Assembly: GCA_029571985.1 (NCBI GenBank)
Contig: JAKQVC010000034.1
Location: forward strand, 1 to 33,317
Origin: Bacteroidota bacterium
GTDB taxonomy: Bacteria > Bacteroidota > Bacteroidia > Chitinophagales > BACL12
Reading direction: 5' to 3'
DNA: 33,317 bases
Shown in pieces: positions 25,085 to 32,192 of the stretch. Made by a program: the position numbers and the translations under genes. A model generated the notes under the pieces. The model saw only the letters and a list, made by a program, of their open reading frames with translations. It did no database searches and was not told the DNA's origin. Numbering within the stretch: position 1 is the first letter of the stretch; the number at the start of each line of letters is the position of its first letter.

Positions 25085-25916
25085 TACAATTGATTTTAAA
25101 GGTACTAATTTCGTTTATGGCTTTGGATTTTAAGTCGACAGACCGCTCATACAGCGATTTAGCCTGATCGGCACGATCGCTGGTGGGGTATCGGCTGATA
25201 AAATCCTGATAGCTGCTTATTGCTTTATCATAGCGCTCTTCCTTGCGGCAAACTATACTTTGGCCGGCATAGCTGAAGTAGCAGCTGATTATCTTATAAC
25301 TGATTTCTTCGGCAAGACGTGTATCCGGAAAATCGTTCAACACGTTTTCGTAGGTGATGGCAGCGGCTTCATAATGTTCTGTATTGTAATACAGTTCTGC
25401 TGCCGCGATGAGCTTTTCCTCCAGTTTGGCACGTAACTCATCCATATACCCATTCGCTTCAGGCACGAGGCTGCTTTTGGCATACACATCAACAAAATAC
25501 TGGAAAGCATCAATCGCCTTGTAAGTGTATTCCTGATCCAGCTGATAGCGGGGAGAGGCCTGATACATGGATTTGGCACTCATGAAAAGACATTCTTCCG
25601 CCTCACCACTCAGAGGAAACAGGTTGAATACCTGACGAAACAGGCTCGAAGCACTGAAAAAGTCCTCCTGTCCATAATAGCAGTAGGCCATATAATAACG
25701 GACTTCCTTCTCGTCTACCGTTCCCAGCTTAACGCTGAGCAGCTGGTCTAACAAGGGTAATGCCCGTGCATAGTCGCCTTCCGCGTAGTATTCCTTAGCT
25801 TTAGAGTACTTATTGTCGAAATCGTCACTTTTCAACAATTTATCATACTCGCAACCGGAAAAAACCAGAAGGGAAATGCTTAATATTGTAAACGCTATGA
25901 GCCTGACTCTCAGCAT
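25062..25916 (-). CDS. bamD: Outer membrane protein assembly factor BamD (TPR lipoprotein)
   Basis: This 284-residue lipoprotein of the BAM complex helps fold barrel proteins into the outer membrane. I start it at MLRVRLIAFTILSISLLVFSGCEYD, which gives lipobox FSGC with Cys22. The longer frame from 25937 would begin upstream of the promoter box at 25925-25932. The mature part is a chain of TPR-like helices: YSKAKEYYAEGDYARALPLL, VRYYMAYCYYGQEDFFSAS, YYNTEHYEAAAITYENVLND, and YDKAISSYQDFISRYPTSD. This architecture and length (about 250-290) match BamD/YfiO. It is the first gene of the run bamD, omega, coaBC, DUF4835. Its end overlaps the omega gene by 23 nt. Confidence 0.93.
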   Translation of the reverse strand: MLRVRLIAFTILSISLLVFSGCEYDKLLKSDDFDNKYSKAKEYYAEGDYARALPLLDQLLSVKLGTVDEKEVRYYMAYCYYGQEDFFSASSLFRQVFNLFPLSGEAEECLFMSAKSMYQASPRYQLDQEYTYKAIDAFQYFVDVYAKSSLVPEANGYMDELRAKLEEKLIAAAELYYNTEHYEAAAITYENVLNDFPDTRLAEEISYKIISCYFSYAGQSIVCRKEERYDKAISSYQDFISRYPTSDRADQAKSLYERSVDLKSKAINEISTFKINCNELTQKD

Positions 25917-25924
25917 AAGAGGCG

Positions 25925-25932
25925 CAAAGTTA
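25925..25932 (-). promoter_or_regulatory. -7 element (TAACTTTG) of the bamD operon
   Basis: This exact TAnnTTTG match on the minus strand lies 8 nt before the bamD ATG at 25916. The mRNA would have at most a 1-3 nt leader. No TTG at the -33 position was recognised. Confidence 0.55.
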
Positions 25933-25990
25933 ATCATTTTCGCCTAAACGCTTATACTGGTAAATTATTGGAAAACAGGGTGTTAAATTT

Positions 25991-26019
25991 TTGTTACAGC
26001 ACAGAAGGCCGTATCTTTG
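25991..26019 (+). promoter_or_regulatory. Promoter of the alpha-oxoamine synthase gene (TTG-N18-TATCTTTG)
   Basis: TTG at 25991-25993 (inside TTTTTG) and TATCTTTG at 26012-26019 are separated by 18 bp. This is the best complete match in the window to the Bacteroidetes -33/-7 promoter. Transcription should start near 26025 and leave a leader of about 30 nt before the ATG at 26055. Confidence 0.7.
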
Positions 26020-26054
26020 CACCCGCTTAAAAACAGACTATAACACAACTGCAC

Positions 26055-27296
26055 ATGGATATCTTTGAAAAATTGAAGAAGGACAGAGGTCCGTTGGGTA
26101 AATGGAGCGATGTTGCGCACGGCTACATGATGTTCCCGAAATTGGAAGGGGAAATCGGCCCACGCATGATGTTTCGCGGGAAAGAACGCATTACCTGGAG
26201 TCTCAATAATTACCTGGGTTTGGCTAACCACCCTGAGGTACGTAAAATTGATGCTGAGGCTTCTGCTAGCTACGGACTTGCCTATCCAATGGGAAGCCGC
26301 ATGATGAGCGGTAACTCTGACCACCACGAGCAGTTGGAAAATGAATTGAGTGCCTTCGTTCAAAAAGAGGATACATTCCTGTTGAACTACGGCTATCAGG
26401 GCATTATGAGCGTTATTGATGCTATCTGCAACCGTCACGATGTAATCGTTTACGATGCAGAAAGCCATGCCTGTATTATTGATGGCGTGCGTTTGCATCA
26501 GGGAAAACGCTTCGTGTTCCGCCATAACGATATCGAAAATTGCGAAGTGCAATTGAAACGCGCTACCGAAATGGTTCAGGGAACTCCGGGCGGCATCCTC
26601 GTCATAACAGAAGGTGTGTTCGGTATGGGTGGCGATCAGGGTAAACTCAAAGAAATTGTTGCCCTGAAAGAAAAATATAATTTCCGCTTATTGGTTGATG
26701 ATGCGCACGGCTTTGGCACTATGGGTGATACCGGTGCCGGAACTGGTGAAGCACAGGGCTGCCAGGATGGTATCGACCTGTATTTCTCAACCTTTGCGAA
26801 ATCAATGGCCAGCATCGGCGCTTTCATTAGTGGTGAGAAGGATGTTATCTGGTATTTGCGCTATAACCTCCGTTCACAAATCTATGCGAAGTCGTTGCCA
26901 ATGCCAATCGTTATAGGCAATATCAAACGCCTCGAATTACTCCGCAACAGACCTGAACTCCGTCAGCAATTGTGGGATAATGTCAATAAATTACAAAACG
27001 GATTCCGCAGCCGTGGTTTCGACCTCGGTAATACAGATTCTCCTGTAACCCCGGTTTTCCTGAAAGTATCTATACCTGAAACCATCAACCTGGTTGTCGA
27101 TTTACGCGAAAACTACGGCATCTTCTGTTCGGCTGTAACCTACCCGGTTATTCCAAAAGGACTGCTGATGTTGCGTATTATCCCAACCGCCAGTCATAAC
27201 GACGACGATATCCAAAAAACCCTCGACGCCTTCAGTGCCATCCGCGATAAGATCGGAAGCGGCGCATACCTGAAGGAAGACCTGGTTAAAATATAA
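26055..27296 (+). CDS. PLP-dependent alpha-oxoamine synthase, serine palmitoyltransferase / cysteate acyltransferase-like
   Basis: This 413-residue fold-type I PLP enzyme condenses an amino acid with an acyl thioester and releases CO2. Motifs are WSLNNYLGLANHPEV, GSRMMSGNSDHHEQLE, YDAESHACIIDG (His stacking over PLP), ITEGVFGMGGDQGKL, LLVDDAHGFGTMG (PLP-binding Asp) and FSTFAKSMASIGAF with the Schiff-base Lys249. The C-terminus is PVIPKGLLMLRIIPTASHN. In Bacteroidetes this family includes serine palmitoyltransferase and the cysteate-fatty acyl transferase that makes capnine, the sulfonolipid base needed for efficient gliding in Flavobacterium johnsoniae. 2-Amino-3-ketobutyrate CoA ligase and BioF belong to the same family. 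The sequence alone does not fix the amino acid substrate. The gene is monocistronic, with a strong promoter and a terminator. Confidence 0.85.
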   Translation: MDIFEKLKKDRGPLGKWSDVAHGYMMFPKLEGEIGPRMMFRGKERITWSLNNYLGLANHPEVRKIDAEASASYGLAYPMGSRMMSGNSDHHEQLENELSAFVQKEDTFLLNYGYQGIMSVIDAICNRHDVIVYDAESHACIIDGVRLHQGKRFVFRHNDIENCEVQLKRATEMVQGTPGGILVITEGVFGMGGDQGKLKEIVALKEKYNFRLLVDDAHGFGTMGDTGAGTGEAQGCQDGIDLYFSTFAKSMASIGAFISGEKDVIWYLRYNLRSQIYAKSLPMPIVIGNIKRLELLRNRPELRQQLWDNVNKLQNGFRSRGFDLGNTDSPVTPVFLKVSIPETINLVVDLRENYGIFCSAVTYPVIPKGLLMLRIIPTASHNDDDIQKTLDAFSAIRDKIGSGAYLKEDLVKI

Positions 27297-27318
27297 TCGC
27301 GCGATAAAATTTTCTTAC

Positions 27319-27348
27319 AGCCGGGTGAATTTCATCCGGCTTTTTTAT
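27319..27348 (+). terminator. Rho-independent terminator of the alpha-oxoamine synthase gene
   Basis: A 10-bp stem (AGCCGGGTGA / TCATCCGGCT, one G-T pair) with a 3-nt loop is followed by TTTTTATT. It lies 22 nt after the stop codon. Confidence 0.85.
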
Positions 27349-27425
27349 TAAATTGCGTTCCCTTTTAAACAAGATGGCGTTACCGTGAACCACGCCGTCT
27401 AGCACATTTAAAACCGCACTCTCAT

Positions 27426-27614
27426 ATGGAACTGAATCAGAAACTCGCCCAACTCAAAGCTATTCTTGCTCTTGCTGAAGAAGACTTACAAAAATTCACA
27501 GATAAAGGCAATAAAACTGCCGGTACTCGTTTACGAAAATCTCTCCAGGAAATTCGCGAACTCGCTGGCGATATGCGCAAAGAAGTACTCGAATCGCGCA
27601 AGGTGAAAGTCTGA
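27426..27614 (+). CDS. Histone H1-like (Hc1-type) small protein
   Basis: This 62-residue, helix-rich protein has the pattern of the short histone H1-like proteins common in Bacteroidetes: LKAILALAEEDLQKF, then DKGNKTAGTRLRKSLQEI with the characteristic GNKxAGTRxRK core (about 28-38), and a basic C-terminus ESRKVKV. These proteins are related to chlamydial Hc1 and are presumed to bind DNA, but their roles in Bacteroidetes are little known. It lacks the long lysine/alanine-rich tail of true Hc1. The gene stands alone between a terminator and the repeat-rich intergenic region. No clear TAnnTTTG box was found upstream. Confidence 0.8.
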   Translation: MELNQKLAQLKAILALAEEDLQKFTDKGNKTAGTRLRKSLQEIRELAGDMRKEVLESRKVKV

Positions 27615-27672
27615 TTTTTCTTTTAATCAGGAGTCTGGTTATTTCAAAACATTTTGCTTCTTAAAATTTGTG

Positions 27673-27712
27673 TGTCGACGTGTCGACGTGTCGGGGTGCC
27701 GACGTGTCGACG
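27673..27712. repeat. Tandem 8-bp array, five units of TGTCGACG or variants
   Basis: The units are TGTCGACG, TGTCGACG, TGTCGGGG, TGCCGACG and TGTCGACG, directly abutting the first 57-bp repeat. Perfect units contain the palindrome GTCGAC. Confidence 0.9.
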
Positions 27713-27767
27713 TGAAATGCGAATGTGAAAGTGAGTCCGCCTTGCGGCGGTGAAGTGTGCAAGTGTG
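27711..27767. repeat. 57-bp extragenic repeat, copy 1
   Basis: It aligns without gaps to 27902-27958 at 50 of 57 positions. It begins CGTGAAATGC, has a central hairpin CCGCC-ttgc-GGCGG (27737-27750) and ends GTGTGCAAGTGTG. Confidence 0.9.
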
Positions 27768-27832
27768 CGAGAAAAATACAAGCGAAAGTTTCTGATTCAA
27801 CCAAACAGTTTAATTAAAAGGAAAAATAAGCT

Positions 27833-27853
27833 CCCTCTCCAGCAAGGAGAGGG
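27833..27853. repeat. Short GC-rich palindrome (CCCTCTCC / GGAGAGGG)
   Basis: An 8-bp perfect inverted repeat with a 5-nt loop (agcaa) is followed by CGGGGGGTGAGG. This type of CCCTCTCC...GGAGAGGG element is a common extragenic palindrome in several bacterial groups. Confidence 0.75.
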
Positions 27854-27901
27854 CGGGGGGTGAGGTTCATCAAATGATAATTAAAACCTCAAATGTTTCA
27901 A

Positions 27902-27958
27902 CGTGAAATGCAAGTGTGAAAGTGTGTCCGCCTGACGGCGGTAATGTGTGCAAGTGTG
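27902..27958. repeat. 57-bp extragenic repeat, copy 2
   Basis: This is the second copy of the element at 27711-27767, with 7 substitutions and no indels. The hairpin loop differs (CCGCC-tgac-GGCGG) while both stem arms are conserved. Confidence 0.9.
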
Positions 27959-28047
27959 AAAATGATTAACTGATGAAAATGATGAAGAGGTATGGTGCGG
28001 ACTTGTGAATTCAATTGCATTCGCCGCGCAGCGGCTTGCCTTCGTCC

Positions 28048-28131
28048 CACTACTCACTACCCTATGAAGTAGAAGCTTTTCTCCGCTTCGCTACAAAAAC
28101 CTTCACTTCATAGCAGGCACTACTCACTACC
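28048..28131. repeat. Direct and nested inverted repeat structure
   Basis: CACTACTCACTACC occurs at 28048-28061 and again at 28118-28131. Between the copies, CTATGAAGT (28062-28070) pairs with ACTTCATAG (28105-28113), and an inner GAAGC pairs with GCTTC. The layout of direct repeats flanking an inverted repeat resembles a tiny inserted element with target duplications, but the size (about 55 bp inside) is well below known autonomous elements. Confidence 0.6.
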
Positions 28132-28140
28132 TTTTATTGA

Positions 28141-28170
28141 GGAATAAGGAATTAGGAATAAGGAATAAAT
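28141..28170. repeat. GGAATAAGGAAT-type short tandem
   Basis: Purine-rich units GGAATAA / GGAATTA are repeated four times in 30 bp. Nothing indicates a function. Confidence 0.75.
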
Positions 28171-28233
28171 CCTCCAACAAAATTCTTCCCGCAACTTACC
28201 GTCTTACCGCCTTACCTGTTCCCTGCATTAATC

Positions 28234-29157
28234 TCACTCGCTAATCTCATCACAACTTTCAATAATTTTTTTCTCCAGCCCATCACTAACATTCCACAAT
28301 GGAAGTCTTACAGTATCTCCGCAAATATGTAAATGTTTGAGCGCTACTTTCACTCCTGAAGGAGAGCCTTCTTTAAATATCAAATCCGTAAACTCAAGTA
28401 ATTTATAATGCAGTAGTCGAGCACCCGGATATTTATCGTCAAGACTTAACCTGACCATATCACTAAACTCTTTCGGAAAAGCATTCGCAACAACTGAAAT
28501 TACTCCCTGCATACCCATGCTGATAAAAGGTAATGTAAATCCATCATCACCACTCAACACCATAAATCCTTCCGGTGCATCCTGGATGATATGCATACAT
28601 TGCCCGAAATTTCCACTCGCTTCTTTTACAGCAATTACATGCTGGGCATCACGCGCAATGCGAATGGTAGTGGCCGCTTCCATATTCGATGAAGTGCGAC
28701 CCGGCACATTATACAGAATTACCGGCACATCCACCTCTTTATCAATAGCCATATAATGCTGATAAATGCCCTCCTGCGAAGGTTTATTATAATAAGGCGA
28801 TGCAATTAAAATTGCATCCACAAACGCATTGCCTGCACGATGTGCGCGATAGGCTTTTATACTGGAAATAATGGCACGCGTGTCGTTACCACCAAAACCA
28901 CCAACTACCGGTACACGCTGGTTTACATGCGACAACGTGGCATCCATAATCGAAAACCGCTCAGCCTCCGATAGTGTCGCGGCCTCGCCGGTTGTGCCCA
29001 TACTTACCACATATTCAACACCACCATTAATGACATGATCAATTAAGGTATGCAATGCTGAAAAATCAATTTCGCCATCTTGCGTAAATGGTGTTACTAA
29101 TGCAACTCCGGTGCCGCGATAACGTGCGGTTACATCCGGCGAATAAATAGAAGCCAT
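28234..29157 (-). CDS. dapA: 4-hydroxy-tetrahydrodipicolinate synthase
   Basis: This 307-residue TIM-barrel aldolase condenses pyruvate with aspartate semialdehyde in lysine and diaminopimelate (peptidoglycan) synthesis. Motifs are GTGVALVTPF, MGTTGEAATLSEAE (the Thr-Thr pair that helps activate the substrate), VILYNVPGRTSSN with the catalytic Tyr, the Schiff-base Lys178 in IAVKEASGNFGQC, and LSGDDGFTLPFISMGMQGVISV. The length is slightly above the family mean (about 290-300). It is the last gene of accA-DUF6913-dapA, 16 nt after DUF6913. A TACGTTTA sequence (29161-29168) 3 nt before the ATG could also act as an internal promoter. Confidence 0.96.
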   Translation of the reverse strand: MASIYSPDVTARYRGTGVALVTPFTQDGEIDFSALHTLIDHVINGGVEYVVSMGTTGEAATLSEAERFSIMDATLSHVNQRVPVVGGFGGNDTRAIISSIKAYRAHRAGNAFVDAILIASPYYNKPSQEGIYQHYMAIDKEVDVPVILYNVPGRTSSNMEAATTIRIARDAQHVIAVKEASGNFGQCMHIIQDAPEGFMVLSGDDGFTLPFISMGMQGVISVVANAFPKEFSDMVRLSLDDKYPGARLLHYKLLEFTDLIFKEGSPSGVKVALKHLHICGDTVRLPLWNVSDGLEKKIIESCDEISE

Positions 29158-29173
29158 ACTTAAACGTATTTAA

Positions 29174-29698
29174 TTATTGTTCGGTGCGCACCATGCGCAA
29201 ATAATGCTCAACTTGAGCTAAATATTTATATACATCATCATCAGCAGTCTGCATCATAAAATCATAGGCATAAGTCTTTTGCTGATCAAAACGACCAATC
29301 CGCAATTTTGCTTTGCTGTAAGTGGAAATATATTCAAGCGGACGATTCGTTTCCATGCAGGTGTTAATCAACACATCAAAATCTTTTTCTACAAAATGTC
29401 TGAATCGCGCAATTTTAGGTATGCCAATCCAGTTTTTATCTTTTGCGGTCAGCCAAATAATTTCTTCCTCAAAAGGAGGTAATTTTTTTACATAACCCAG
29501 AATGGTAATTTTCTTTCCCTCGCTGCTGTAACGGTCAATATAATTTAATAATTGTCGTAAGGCTATTGGGTCACTGCCGTCAACTAAAAATGCCATCGAC
29601 TTAATCTCCTCATAAGGAATAGCACGGCGCAAGCCTGTATCTGTATAAGGTTTTGAGCGGACAAACCGACCGAAGAGGATATTTTTTATCGATCGCAT
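29174..29698 (-). CDS. DUF6913-family protein
   Basis: This 174-residue protein without signal peptide or membrane segment is presumably cytosolic. Its pattern fits the Bacteroidetes family DUF6913: FLVDGSDPIALRQLLNYID, ITILGYVKKLPP, FRHFVEKDFDVLINTCMETN, RPLEYISTYSKAKLRIGRF and YAYDFMMQTADDDVYKYLAQ. The family is found next to dapA in other Bacteroidetes as far as I recall, and it has no known function. It sits in an operon 11 nt after accA and 16 nt before dapA. A link to lysine/peptidoglycan synthesis is suggested by position only. Confidence 0.8.
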   Translation of the reverse strand: MRSIKNILFGRFVRSKPYTDTGLRRAIPYEEIKSMAFLVDGSDPIALRQLLNYIDRYSSEGKKITILGYVKKLPPFEEEIIWLTAKDKNWIGIPKIARFRHFVEKDFDVLINTCMETNRPLEYISTYSKAKLRIGRFDQQKTYAYDFMMQTADDDVYKYLAQVEHYLRMVRTEQ

Positions 29699-29709
29699 GG
29701 CTTACAGGA

Positions 29710-30681
29710 TTAACCGGCAGAGCCGGCATTTAATTCATCAAAAACACCCATGTCGTCGAATTTTTCAATACGCAAACGAATACGTTCATCCGCATCCATC
29801 GGTATTAATTCTTTCAGGTGTTTCTTGATATGTTTTTTCAGCAATTTCGCCATTTCTTCAGGATCAGTATGTGCGCCACCCAGCGGCTCTTTCACAATAC
29901 CATCGATAATTTTATTTTTATAATTATCAGCAGCTGTGAGTTTTAAGGCTTCTGCAGCAGTCTCCTTGAAATCCCAGCTTCTCCATAAAATACTTGAACA
30001 CGATTCAGGACTGATTACTGAATACCAGGTGTTTTCTAACATAAACACGCGGTCGCCAATGCCAATACCTAAAGCACCACCAGAAGCACCTTCACCAATC
30101 ACCACACAAATCACTGGCACACGCAATAAAGTCATTTCATATAAGTTGCGTGCAATTGCCTCTGCTTGTCCGCGTTCTTCTGCTTCTAAGCCGGGATAGG
30201 CCCCCGGAGTATCAATTAAAGTAACAATCGGAATATTAAACTTCTCGGCCAGCTTCATCAGACGCAACGCCTTGCGATAGCCTTCAGGATTGGCCATGCC
30301 GAAATTGCGATATTGACGCATTTTAGTATTAATACCTTTCTGATGACCGATAAACATCACGGTTTGTCCATCCAGCTTGGCCATCCCGCCAATAATCGCC
30401 TTATCATCCCGCACATTTCTGTCGCCGTGCAATTCCACGAAATCGGTGCACATGTTCTCTATATAGTACAAGCTATAAGGTCTGTCCGGATGCCTGCTTA
30501 ACTGCACTTTTTGCCAGCCATTCAGATTTTCATAAATCTGCTTTCTCAGGTTCGCAATCTTGTCCTTTAATTCAGATTCAGGAACCGAAATATCTATCTT
30601 CTGCTTTTCTCCCACCGCTTTCAGCTTCTCCAACTCTTCATACAGGTCGGCAATGGGCTTTTCGAAGTCTAAGAATATCAT
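29710..30681 (-). CDS. accA: Acetyl-CoA carboxylase carboxyltransferase subunit alpha
   Basis: This 323-residue subunit forms, with AccD, the carboxyltransferase that makes malonyl-CoA for fatty acid synthesis. I start it at [20 protein letters not shown], the usual AccA N-terminus. The frame open to 30741 begins upstream of the TACCTTTG box at 30686-30693. Motifs are [14 protein letters not shown] (about 58-71), [40 protein letters not shown], the oxyanion-type glycine motif [12 protein letters not shown], and [12 protein letters not shown]. Length is typical (315-325). It heads the operon accA-DUF6913-dapA and is divergent from the lipoprotein gene at 30777. Confidence 0.96.
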   Translation of the reverse strand: MIFLDFEKPIADLYEELEKLKAVGEKQKIDISVPESELKDKIANLRKQIYENLNGWQKVQLSRHPDRPYSLYYIENMCTDFVELHGDRNVRDDKAIIGGMAKLDGQTVMFIGHQKGINTKMRQYRNFGMANPEGYRKALRLMKLAEKFNIPIVTLIDTPGAYPGLEAEERGQAEAIARNLYEMTLLRVPVICVVIGEGASGGALGIGIGDRVFMLENTWYSVISPESCSSILWRSWDFKETAAEALKLTAADNYKNKIIDGIVKEPLGGAHTDPEEMAKLLKKHIKKHLKELIPMDADERIRLRIEKFDDMGVFDELNAGSAG

Positions 30682-30685
30682 ACGG

Positions 30686-30693
30686 CAAAGGTA
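30686..30693 (-). promoter_or_regulatory. -7 element (TACCTTTG) 4 nt before accA
   Basis: On the minus strand this exact TAnnTTTG is followed by CCGT and the accA ATG (30681). It predicts a leaderless accA-DUF6913-dapA transcript and decides between the two possible accA starts. Confidence 0.55.
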
Positions 30694-30764
30694 GGGATTA
30701 CAACTGAAGTCTGAAACATCCGGGTAACCAATTGAAAACATACGGTTAACACCCCCTGAATGCC

Positions 30765-30772
30765 TATCTTTG
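30765..30772 (+). promoter_or_regulatory. -7 element (TATCTTTG) 4 nt before the lipoprotein gene
   Basis: This exact TAnnTTTG is followed by TCGT and the ATG at 30777. It is the mirror image of the accA promoter: both divergent genes have a box, four bases, then ATG. Confidence 0.55.
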
Positions 30773-30776
30773 TCGT

Positions 30777-31226
30777 ATGCGAGTTACTATACTTTTCCTG
30801 ACGCTCGGCCTCCTGTTGCATACCTCTTGTGGACAGGAAAAAAGCCATGAACACGCAGATGCCGATGCTGTAGAATCACATGATCATCATGCCGCCATCG
30901 CGCCTGAAGAAATTCAGCTGAATAACGGCGAAAAGTGGGTGGCCAACAAGGAAACAACCGATGGCATTAAACGCCTGCAATCGCTCGCAGAAGGCTATAG
31001 CGGGCAGGATGTGGATGCTGCCCACCTGGCTGAAGATATGCTGGTTGCTTATCAGGAAATTTTCGACAAATGCACCATGAAAGGTGAAGCGCACGAGCAA
31101 CTGCATCATTATCTTATGCCGTTGGGCGCACATCTCGAAGAAATTAAGGCATGCACTACCGGTTGCGGCGAGCACGTGCAACATGTGCAGGCTTACCTCA
31201 ATACCTATTTTACTTATTTTCAATAA
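30777..31226 (+). CDS. Cys/His-rich putative lipoprotein of unknown function
   Basis: This 149-residue protein has a lipoprotein-like signal ([18 protein letters not shown], Cys18). The residue at -3 is histidine, so the lipobox is not canonical. A His/Asp-rich stretch follows ([17 protein letters not shown], 23-39). The second half is helical with many possible metal ligands: [20 protein letters not shown], then [20 protein letters not shown]. The CTMxGEAHxQLH core resembles a stretch I associate with other small Bacteroidetes envelope proteins, but I know no named function. A periplasmic metal-binding or metal-sensing role is inference from composition. It has its own -7 box, and prmC follows 52 nt later in the same direction. 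Confidence 0.7.
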   Translation: MRVTILFLTLGLLLHTSCGQEKSHEHADADAVESHDHHAAIAPEEIQLNNGEKWVANKETTDGIKRLQSLAEGYSGQDVDAAHLAEDMLVAYQEIFDKCTMKGEAHEQLHHYLMPLGAHLEEIKACTTGCGEHVQHVQAYLNTYFTYFQ

Positions 31227-31278
31227 TCGCCCTGTTCACTGCTGAGGGTTCATTTCGCGCAGCAGACAGCCCGTTGCC

Positions 31279-32124
31279 ATGACTCCAACCAATGTGCAAG
31301 TACTCGTGCAGGATTTAGCTCAAACCCTCCTGAATCGGTATGACGCGACTGAAGCTGCAGCCATCGCCAGAATTGCGGCTGAGGAGATTTTTGGGAAACA
31401 GGCATTGCGCATCCCAACGGATATTTCAGACGATCAGCAGCATCATTGGCTAGAGGTAAGGTCGCAACTCATTTCCGGTGTTCCGCTGCAATATGCCCTG
31501 GGTAGAGCCTGGTTTATGGATTTGACTTTAAAGGTTACGCCGGATGTATTAATTCCGCGACCGGAAACTGAGGAACTCGTTGAGAAAATTATTCAACAAA
31601 CTAAAATCAGTAAACCCCGCATTTTAGATATTGGCACCGGCAGCGGCTGTATTGCCCTGGCATTAAAAAAAGCAATGCCGGATGCGCAAGTCTCAGCCTG
31701 CGATACCTCAATTGCAGCATTGCAAATAGCAGCCGAAAATGCGCAACAACATAACCTCGACGTAACGTTTTTTCAATCAGATATTCTTCAACCAAATGCA
31801 CTGCAGCATCATCCTACATTTGACCTGATTGTTTCCAATCCGCCATATATCCATCCCGATGAAAAATTGGATATGGAGCAACACGTACTCGCACATGAAC
31901 CACATCTGGCCTTGTTTACACCAGCGGAGGATATGTTTATTTTTTATCGCGCTATTGCAGATGCGTGTATTTCGGTTTTAAGGGGATGGTTGTGGTTTGA
32001 AATACATGCACATGGTGGCGAGCAGGTAGCTGAAATACTGCGCAGTAGAGGGTTTCAGGAGGTGACAATCCATCAGGATATGCAACAAAAAAATCGATTC
32101 GTTGCAGGGCGTTTGCATGCCTGA
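31279..32124 (+). CDS. prmC: Peptide chain release factor N5-glutamine methyltransferase PrmC
   Basis: This 281-residue enzyme methylates the glutamine of the GGQ motif in release factors RF1/RF2 using S-adenosylmethionine. It has an N-terminal helical domain (about 1-85) with LEVRSQLISGVPLQYALG. The transition IPRPETEEL (92-100) follows, then the AdoMet loop ILDIGTGSGCIALAL (115-129) and the catalytic NPPY (187-190) in FDLIVSNPPYIHPDEK. Length and order match PrmC/HemK. It follows the lipoprotein gene by 52 nt without an obvious own promoter, so the two may be co-transcribed. Confidence 0.96.
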   Translation: MTPTNVQVLVQDLAQTLLNRYDATEAAAIARIAAEEIFGKQALRIPTDISDDQQHHWLEVRSQLISGVPLQYALGRAWFMDLTLKVTPDVLIPRPETEELVEKIIQQTKISKPRILDIGTGSGCIALALKKAMPDAQVSACDTSIAALQIAAENAQQHNLDVTFFQSDILQPNALQHHPTFDLIVSNPPYIHPDEKLDMEQHVLAHEPHLALFTPAEDMFIFYRAIADACISVLRGWLWFEIHAHGGEQVAEILRSRGFQEVTIHQDMQQKNRFVAGRLHA

Positions 32125-32161
32125 CGTATTTAGCTTTATTTTTTTTTGACGGTAAATGCCG

Positions 32162-32169
32162 TATTTTTG
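32162..32169 (+). promoter_or_regulatory. -7 element (TATTTTTG) of the right-edge repeat protein
   Basis: This exact TAnnTTTG lies 23 nt before the ATG at 32193. A TTG at 32146-32148 is 13 bp upstream, closer than the usual -33 spacing. Confidence 0.45.
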
Positions 32170-32192
32170 AATGCATCAACCCGAATGCATGT

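Larger units (their letters stand above)
27615..28233. other. Gene-free, repeat-rich intergenic region between the H1-like gene and dapA
   Basis: About 620 bp with no plausible gene on either strand. It contains a tandem 8-bp array (27673-27712), two copies of a 57-bp repeat (27711-27767 and 27902-27958), and an 8-bp GC-rich palindrome (27833-27853). Further along are a GCCGC/GCGGC hairpin (28023-28035), a paired direct/inverted repeat structure (28048-28131) and a purine-rich GGAATAAGGAAT tandem (28141-28170). No transposase, integrase or tRNA is present. Confidence 0.85.

Noticed and set aside
25983-26552. 189-codon minus-strand frame opposite the oxoamine synthase
   Set aside because: It is a long antisense shadow of a well-conserved PLP enzyme gene and covers that gene's promoter. 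It has no domain motif.
27673-27712. Possible CRISPR array from TGTCGACG repeats
   Set aside because: The units are 8 bp with no spacers and there are no cas genes nearby.
28048-28131. Insertion sequence or MITE with target duplications
   Set aside because: The flanking direct repeat is 14 bp and the inner inverted repeat only 9 bp over about 55 bp, with no further copy in the window. I kept it as a repeat structure only.
30682-30741. Longer N-terminus of AccA starting at 30741
   Set aside because: The added 20 residues are unlike AccA, and the TACCTTTG box lies within them, 4 nt before the internal ATG.
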